NCBI GenBank assembly: GCA_038229875.1
Contig: JBBROA010000041.1
Location: forward strand, 1-30,004
Direction: 5' to 3'
From: JALYUA01 sp038229875
Lineage (GTDB): Bacteria > Acidobacteriota > Thermoanaerobaculia > UBA5066 > Gp7-AA6
Length of the DNA: 30,004 bases
Part shown: one piece after another, positions 25,405 to 30,004 of the stretch
Position numbering within the stretch: the first letter of the stretch is position 1
How the letters are laid out: the number at the start of each line of letters is the position of its first letter
Program-made: the position numbers and the translations under genes
The notes under the pieces: generated by a model
What the model was told of the DNA's origin: nothing
Databases searched by the model: none
What the model saw: only the letters and a program-made list of their open reading frames with translations

Positions 25405-27984
25405 TCATCGGGCTCCTTCAATCAGAAACAGATGGGAGAACGTCCTCGAGAAGACGTAGGCGTAGCTCTTCTCGTCTTTTCCAAGGAACGGCGCGGCGAC
25501 CGCGGTCACGCCGCTCAAGTCCGCCGGCCCGATCGTTCGCACGAAATCCCGCTTGCCCGTGGAAAGAGCGACCCGCTCGATTCGCAGGGGAACACCGGCG
25601 CGGGGGCGGACAAAAACCGAGCCCCCGTCCGGGCTCCAGCCGATCACTGACTCCTCGGGAGTCGTTCCCGGCAACGGCCGCCCCTCGCCCCCGCCGGCCG
25701 AATAAACGGCAACGCCCGCGCTCCCCTGGACGAGGATCTGACGCGCGTCCGGTGAAGGAATTCCTCGGGAGGTGCCTTCCGGCGTGATCGCCCGCGGCTT
25801 GCCGCCGGCGATCTCCTGCAGAAAGCACCGCGTCCCATGCCCCGCTTCGTGGCCGCAGGAGAGCACGGACTGCCCGTCGGGAAAGAACGCCGCCGACTCG
25901 TAGCTTTCGATCCCGCCGCGCTCGAGCCGGTGCGCTTCGCCGGCGCCCGTGGGATAGAGCATCAGCTGCTGCGGCGAGCTCGGCACGATCGCGAGCGCCC
26001 ACTTCCCGTCGGGCGACAGATCGCCGGGCAGGCCGTCGCCGAGCCTCACGACCGGCGAACCGTCGGTGCGGCGCAGGCACATGGCGTAGTTCCCACCGAG
26101 CGTGCCGCTCTCCTCGGTGAACAGGACTGTCTTGCCGTCCGCGGAAAGCACCGGGTGGTCGGAAAGGTCGAGCCACGACAGGTCGCGCTCCGCGGTCTGC
26201 CCCGCCGCGAGGACCGGCATCCCCTGCAGGAAATCGTCGCGCGTGGCGAGCCATCTTCCGTCCGGCCGCACGTCGCGAATCGTCAGCCCTCCCGCGCTTT
26301 CGAGAGCGGTGCGCCGGCGGCCCTCGGGCGTCACGGCCAGGACGCTGAAGTCGCTGTACGTCTTGCCGGCAGAGAACAGAATCTCCTTCCCGTCGGAGGA
26401 CCAGGCGAGGCCCTCCTCACCCCAGAACGTTTCCGTCAGCACAGTCTTCTTTCCCTGGAGATCGACGACCGCCACGTTCCCGCGGTCGTCCCACCGGACC
26501 GGGTGCTCGAAAAAAGCGATCCGGCCCCCGCGCGGAGAGAACCGCGGCTCGCTGAAGTAGCCGCCCGTCTCGGCCAGCACCTTTCCGAGCGGAAATTCGA
26601 GACGATCCTTGCCGCCCACCTCGCGGATCACGACGAGGCTGGAACCGTCGGGCGACCATTCTGCCTCCCGCACATTCTCGAGGACCTCGCGCGGCGCCCC
26701 GCCCTCGAGCGGCATCCGGGACAGCGTTCCCTGAAAGACGTTGTGAAACATGTAGCGCGCACCCGTTAAGAGCGCCAGCTCCCCGCGCGACGAGACGGAA
26801 AGCAGATGCACGCCCGACAGACCCAAAGGCCGGGGCTCGGGAAAATCCGGGCGCGCCGTGAAGATCTCCGGCGTGTTCCCGCGCAGCGCGGCGCTGTAAA
26901 CGATCGTCCGCCCGTCGGGAGCGAACCGCGCGTTGAAAATCGCCTGCTGCCGGAACGTCAGCTGCGTAAACGACGCGCCGCTCGAGCGGGAAGCGCTCTC
27001 CATCCGGCGACCGATCACATACGCGGCGGCCGCCGTCGCGGCGAACAGCACGGCGAGGGCGGCCGGAAGCAACCGGCGCTTCTTGTCCGCCTGAGAAACT
27101 GCCATCGCCGGTTGCACGCCGGAGGTCGGAATCCCGGACAGCGCCTCGAGCGCAAAGGCAACATCGTGCGCCGAATGAAACCGCTGCTCGGGATTCTTCT
27201 CGACGCAGTGGCGCACGATCCGTTCGAGGCCGGGCGGGATGTTCTGGTTCGTGACGGAAAGGTCGGGCGGATCTTCCCGCAGGATCGCCGACATCGTCTC
27301 CGCGGCGGAATCGCCGTGAAAAGCCCGGCGGCCCGAGAGCATCTCGTGGAGGATCGCTCCGAAAGAAAAGACGTCCGACCGGGCGTCGGCGGGCTTGCCC
27401 TTGACCTGTTCCGGCGACATGTACCCGAGCGTCCCGAGTACGACGCCCGGCTCCGTCGCGCCGCTCGCCGTCGGCGAGTTCGTGACCTCGGGACGGGCCT
27501 CGGAGTGCGTCAGCTTGGCCAGGCCGAAGTCGAGGATCTTGACCCGGCCGTCTTTGAGGACGAACAGGTTCTCGGGCTTCAAGTCCCGGTGGATGATTCC
27601 CTTCTCGTGCGCCGCGGCAAGGCCGTGCGCGATCTGCAGCGCGTAATCGATTGCCTTCCGCGTCGGCAGTTTCCCGCCGGCGAGCGCCGAGGTCAGCGTC
27701 TCCCCTTCGAGAAGCTCCGTGACGATGTACGGAGCGCCGTCATGCGTGCCGATGTCGTAAACCGCGGTGATGTTCGGGTGATTGAGGCTGCCCGCCGCCT
27801 GCGCCTCCCGCTCGAAGCGCCGCAGCCGTTCCTCGTCCTGCGAGAAAGACGAGGGCAACACCTTGATCGCGACGTCGCGCTTCAGCCGCGCGTCGCGAGC
27901 CCTGTAAACCTCGCCCATGCCACCGGCCCCGAGCGGCGCGACGATCTCGTAGGGACCAAGACGTGAGCCAGGTTCAAACGACAA
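25405..27984 (-). CDS. Membrane-anchored Ser/Thr protein kinase with C-terminal PD40 beta-propeller
   Basis: 859 residues. The N-terminal cytoplasmic kinase domain (~10-280) has all key elements: GAGGMGEVYRARD (P-loop), VAIKVLP (Lys41), HRDLKPEN (catalytic Asp134), DFG near 154, and GTLGYMSPEQ. A single transmembrane helix at ~303-322 (LLPAALAVLFAATAAAAYVIG) is followed by an extracytoplasmic propeller (~335-855) of PD40-type blades with RFAPDGRTIVYS, DGKEILFSAG and LSPDGKWALA, probably a ligand-sensing domain. It is the PknB-like architecture widespread in Acidobacteriota. The start is a TTG without a clear Shine-Dalgarno site; the kinase domain begins almost at once, so the start cannot be much further downstream. 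It ends 98 bases before the small-protein gene, so functional linkage to the radical SAM pair is possible but not shown. Confidence 0.9.
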   Translation of the reverse strand: MSFEPGSRLGPYEIVAPLGAGGMGEVYRARDARLKRDVAIKVLPSSFSQDEERLRRFEREAQAAGSLNHPNITAVYDIGTHDGAPYIVTELLEGETLTSALAGGKLPTRKAIDYALQIAHGLAAAHEKGIIHRDLKPENLFVLKDGRVKILDFGLAKLTHSEARPEVTNSPTASGATEPGVVLGTLGYMSPEQVKGKPADARSDVFSFGAILHEMLSGRRAFHGDSAAETMSAILREDPPDLSVTNQNIPPGLERIVRHCVEKNPEQRFHSAHDVAFALEALSGIPTSGVQPAMAVSQADKKRRLLPAALAVLFAATAAAAYVIGRRMESASRSSGASFTQLTFRQQAIFNARFAPDGRTIVYSAALRGNTPEIFTARPDFPEPRPLGLSGVHLLSVSSRGELALLTGARYMFHNVFQGTLSRMPLEGGAPREVLENVREAEWSPDGSSLVVIREVGGKDRLEFPLGKVLAETGGYFSEPRFSPRGGRIAFFEHPVRWDDRGNVAVVDLQGKKTVLTETFWGEEGLAWSSDGKEILFSAGKTYSDFSVLAVTPEGRRRTALESAGGLTIRDVRPDGRWLATRDDFLQGMPVLAAGQTAERDLSWLDLSDHPVLSADGKTVLFTEESGTLGGNYAMCLRRTDGSPVVRLGDGLPGDLSPDGKWALAIVPSSPQQLMLYPTGAGEAHRLERGGIESYESAAFFPDGQSVLSCGHEAGHGTRCFLQEIAGGKPRAITPEGTSRGIPSPDARQILVQGSAGVAVYSAGGGEGRPLPGTTPEESVIGWSPDGGSVFVRPRAGVPLRIERVALSTGKRDFVRTIGPADLSGVTAVAAPFLGKDEKSYAYVFSRTFSHLFLIEGAR

Positions 27985-28439
27985 TGCGGCGAATTGTACG
28001 GCGTGACCGGCCCGCTCCCTCTCGATGGCGCTCGCATTGACTCCCTCTCCCCGCGCGCCGGGGGAGAGGGCTGGGGTGAGGGGCGACTCTTCTAGCCGGA
28101 CAACGCGCTATCGGGCCCGGCTGACCACTTCAGCCGCGCGCGCCGGCCCGAAAGAGAGCGCGCGCCGGGACGTCGCGCTCCGCTGCGCGGCGCACGAGCC
28201 CATCACTCAATTCCGAGGCCGTGCCCTTCAACCTCGCAACCAGGGAGTCAACTCGCGACCGACCCCGCTGACTCGAAGAGGTACCCGACCAGTTGCTCCT
28301 GGGAAATGGGTCCGCGCCACCGCAAGACCGCGTCTGAGCTCCTGCGCGAGCCGTGCTCAGGACGTCGATCAGGGCCCGCGTTGACGAGAGGGAGAAATCA
28401 TGCCTTTGTGCTAACATGCGGCATGAGACGGAGCTCAGC
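27985..28439. other. Intergenic region between divergent kinase and toxin-antitoxin genes
   Basis: Contains REP-like copy 9 at 28041-28083 and an 11-base direct repeat GCGCGCGCCGG (28136-28146 and 28158-28168). A GGGAAATGGGTCCG stretch near 28300 resembles the GGAAATGGGGTC half-dyad at 19321. The open frames here are low-complexity or antisense, so no gene is called. Confidence 0.5.
28041..28083 (+). repeat. REP-like palindromic repeat, copy 9
   Basis: CCCTCTCCCC, GCGCGCC, GGGGGAGAGGG and the arm CTGGGGTGAGGGG: the cleanest copy of stem plus arm. It lies upstream of the kinase start, in the leader between divergent genes. Confidence 0.75.
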
Positions 28440-28700
28440 ATGACCGCCGTCAAGACTATCGGAGCGAGCGGACAGATCGCGCTCGGCAAACAGTACGCGG
28501 GACGCCACGTCCTGATCGACGAGATCGAGGAAGGCGTCTGGGTCGTCAAGCTCGGCGACTTCGTTCCGGACAGCGAGCGGTGGATCCACGAGCCCGGAGC
28601 GAGTCGTTCTCTGGATGATGCGGTCCGCTGGGCTGAGAAGACTCTCCCGCGGAAGAGCGACCTCAAGAAACTGGCGCTGCGTAGCAATTCGAATCGGTGA
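28440..28700 (+). CDS. AbrB-like antitoxin of a second toxin-antitoxin-like pair
   Basis: An 86-residue protein. The N-terminal part, MTAVKTIGASGQIALGKQYAGRHVLIDEIEEGVWVVKLGDFVP, has the beta-hairpin pattern of AbrB/MazE-like DNA-binding antitoxins, followed by a helical region (SLDDAVRWAEKTLPRKSDLKKLAL). The ATG at 28440 has CGGAG about 8 bases upstream; an in-frame ATG at 28416 is an alternative. Its stop codon overlaps the GTG of the next gene in the arrangement GTGA, which implies translational coupling. It would be expected to repress its own promoter and neutralise the downstream toxin. Confidence 0.72.
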   Translation: MTAVKTIGASGQIALGKQYAGRHVLIDEIEEGVWVVKLGDFVPDSERWIHEPGASRSLDDAVRWAEKTLPRKSDLKKLALRSNSNR

Positions 28701-29014
28701 GCGAGAGAGCCGGCGCCGCTGCGGTCCTGCTCGACCTGAACAGCCCCGAGTCCCAAAAACAGCTTTTCGCTCTCGGGAAAGAGCAACAGCGTTCGGTGAT
28801 GAGCACCCTGGCGAAGTTGTCGAAGATGACATGGGAACAGGTTTACGGCGATCGTGGTCTGAATTGGGAAGCGATCGTTTCGAAAGTCGGCCCGCACGGA
28901 GGACGCCTGTACTCGTTTCGCGCAGGAACGGGCTTCCGCGGTGTGGCGTTCCGGCAGGATAAATGGCTCCGAGTTTTGACTCTGCATCCGGACCACGATT
29001 CCGCATACCGATAA
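28697..29014 (+). CDS. RelE-like toxin of the second pair
   Basis: A 105-residue protein starting at GTG, overlapping the antitoxin stop by four bases. The C-terminal half carries the RelE-superfamily pattern: GGRLYSFRAGTGFRGVAFRQDKWLRVLTLHPDHDSAYR, with the basic and His residues placed as in ribosome-dependent mRNA interferases. The N-terminal half (QKQLFALGKEQQRSVMSTLAKLSKMTWEQVY) is helical. Unlike the pair at 22.9-23.5 kb this toxin frame is intact. Assignment is by pattern only; toxicity is inferred. Confidence 0.7.
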   Translation: MSERAGAAAVLLDLNSPESQKQLFALGKEQQRSVMSTLAKLSKMTWEQVYGDRGLNWEAIVSKVGPHGGRLYSFRAGTGFRGVAFRQDKWLRVLTLHPDHDSAYR

Positions 29015-29159
29015 GTTCGCTTCGGGAAGATTCAGCGGAGCGCGGACTTCCCGCCGACGAATCCGGCCCGCTGGTTGCCTGCCGGTTCCAAGAGGAGCGA
29101 ATCTCGAGCCCAGGCCGGGCGACTACAATTGTCTCGCTCCCAAGGAGACAACGGACCGG

Positions 29160-30004
29160 ATGACCTCTCCGCCGCACCCGCCGGTCGAACCGGACGGGGA
29201 CACTGCCCTCTCGGAGATGCCGACGGCTTTGACGCCGCCGGGGGCAACTCCTCCGGATTCCGGGGCGCACGACCCGGACCTCACGCCCGGCGCCATTCTG
29301 GGCAACTTCGAGATCGTCGATCGCCTCGGCGCCGGCGGCTTCGGCGTGGTCTACCGCGCGCGCGACACGCGCCTGGGAAGGACCGTCGCGCTCAAGCTCC
29401 TCCCCGAGAACTTCGCGCGAGACGCGGAGCGGAGCGAACGATTCCGCCTGGAGGCGACCGCCGCCTCGGCGTTGAACCACCCGAACATCTGCACGATTCA
29501 CGATTTCGTCGAGGACGCCGGCTGCCACTTCATCGTGATGGAGCTCGTCGAGGGGCAGACGATCCGCGACCTCCTCTCGGCCGGACCGCTGGCGGCCTCG
29601 AAGGCGATCGACCTCGGAATCCAGATCGCCTCGGCGCTCGGCGAAGCGCACGCGGCGGGAATCCTCCACCGCGACATCAAGGCCACGAACATCGTCGTGA
29701 CCCCGAAAGGCCAGGCCAAGATCCTGGATTTCGGAATCGCCAAGCGCATCTCTCCGAGCGGAGACACGACCGAAGACGCCGCGGGTCTGACGGGAACAGG
29801 GACGACGCTCGGGACACTCACGTACATGTCTCCCGAGCAGCTCCTCGGAAAGCCGATCGACGCGCGAAGCGACCTCTTCTCGCTCGGCGTCGTCCTCTAC
29901 GAGATGGTCACGGGACGCCTGCCGTTCGACGGCAGCACGCCCGGCGCCGTAACCGACGCGTTGCTCCACCAGCCGCCGCGGGATTTCGGCGAGCGGGTCG
30001 CCGC
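29160..30004 (+). CDS. Ser/Thr protein kinase, 5' part (runs off the window edge)
   Basis: Open from ATG 29160 to the last base, 281 codons, with no stop. A Pro/Asp-rich leader of about 48 residues precedes the kinase domain: GAGGFGVVYRARD, ALKLL (Lys79), HRDIKATN (catalytic Asp172), DFGIAK (Asp190), GTLTYMSPEQLLGKPIDARSDLFSLG and MVTGRLPFDG. The domain is complete enough to be called active; what follows (often a transmembrane helix with TPR or propeller domains) is outside the window. AAGGAG lies 13 bases before the ATG. It is a different subfamily member from the kinase at 25.4-28 kb, with HRDIK rather than HRDLK. Confidence 0.9.
   Translation, partial: MTSPPHPPVEPDGDTALSEMPTALTPPGATPPDSGAHDPDLTPGAILGNFEIVDRLGAGGFGVVYRARDTRLGRTVALKLLPENFARDAERSERFRLEATAASALNHPNICTIHDFVEDAGCHFIVMELVEGQTIRDLLSAGPLAASKAIDLGIQIASALGEAHAAGILHRDIKATNIVVTPKGQAKILDFGIAKRISPSGDTTEDAAGLTGTGTTLGTLTYMSPEQLLGKPIDARSDLFSLGVVLYEMVTGRLPFDGSTPGAVTDALLHQPPRDFGERVA

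Noticed and set aside
6996..28083. CRISPR array or insertion sequence as explanation for the repeats
   Set aside because: Copies are irregularly spaced over 21 kb, palindromic and inverted relative to each other, and there are no Cas or transposase genes.
28130..28996. 289-codon minus-strand frame over the second toxin-antitoxin pair
   Set aside because: Antisense to two frames with good protein patterns and an overlapping GTGA junction; its translation shows no domain.
29101..29159. Promoter for the second kinase (TACAAT at 29124-29129)
   Set aside because: The -10-like hexamer has no acceptable -35 at 16-18 bases upstream.

Overview
The window is GC-rich bacterial chromosome, most likely from an uncultured Acidobacteriota. 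The evidence is the combination of Oar-like TonB receptors with an N-terminal carboxypeptidase-regulatory-like domain, a two-haem reaction-centre-type cytochrome c with a TPR tail, a PD40-propeller amidohydrolase, a sortilin/BNR-type exported protein and Ser/Thr kinases of the Pkn type. This assignment rests on family knowledge and codon/GC character only. No rRNA, tRNA, CRISPR array, integrase or transposase gene was seen.

Layout. 1-7 kb: two outer-membrane TonB-dependent receptors (one on each strand) flank a DinB/maleylpyruvate-isomerase-like gene. 7-12 kb: a GT39 membrane glycosyltransferase, two small membrane proteins, an exported dihaem cytochrome c and a zinc-type dehydrogenase. 12-17.6 kb: a Tat-exported DJ-1/PfpI protein, a small DUF559 endonuclease-like protein, a large exported propeller-amidohydrolase and a GlcG/HbpS-like protein. 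17.7-22.8 kb: a trypsin-like lipoprotein and a sortilin-like BNR protein. 22.9-23.5 kb: a toxin-antitoxin pair whose toxin is frameshifted. 23.6-28 kb: a radical SAM/SPASM enzyme, a 76-residue small protein directly upstream of it with a very strong ribosome binding site, and a propeller-fused Ser/Thr kinase, all on the minus strand. 28.4-30 kb: a second, translationally overlapped toxin-antitoxin-like pair and the 5' part of another Ser/Thr kinase, cut by the window edge.

The most interesting candidate is the small-protein + radical SAM/SPASM pair (about 23.65-25.31 kb). It has the layout of a ribosomally made, post-translationally modified peptide locus, but the candidate precursor has no Cys, Phe, Tyr or Trp, so it does not fit the usual thioether or aromatic cyclophane chemistries. 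No transporter or protease gene lies immediately beside it.

Many of the gaps between genes carry copies of a REP-like palindrome (stem CCCTCTCCCC/GGGGAGAGGG, usually with a one-sided GGGGTGAGGGG arm). A second short dyad family based on GGGGTCAG occurs at 19.3 kb and, decayed, just upstream of the radical SAM locus. Several genes also look better with a start downstream of the longest open frame, and these choices are explained gene by gene.
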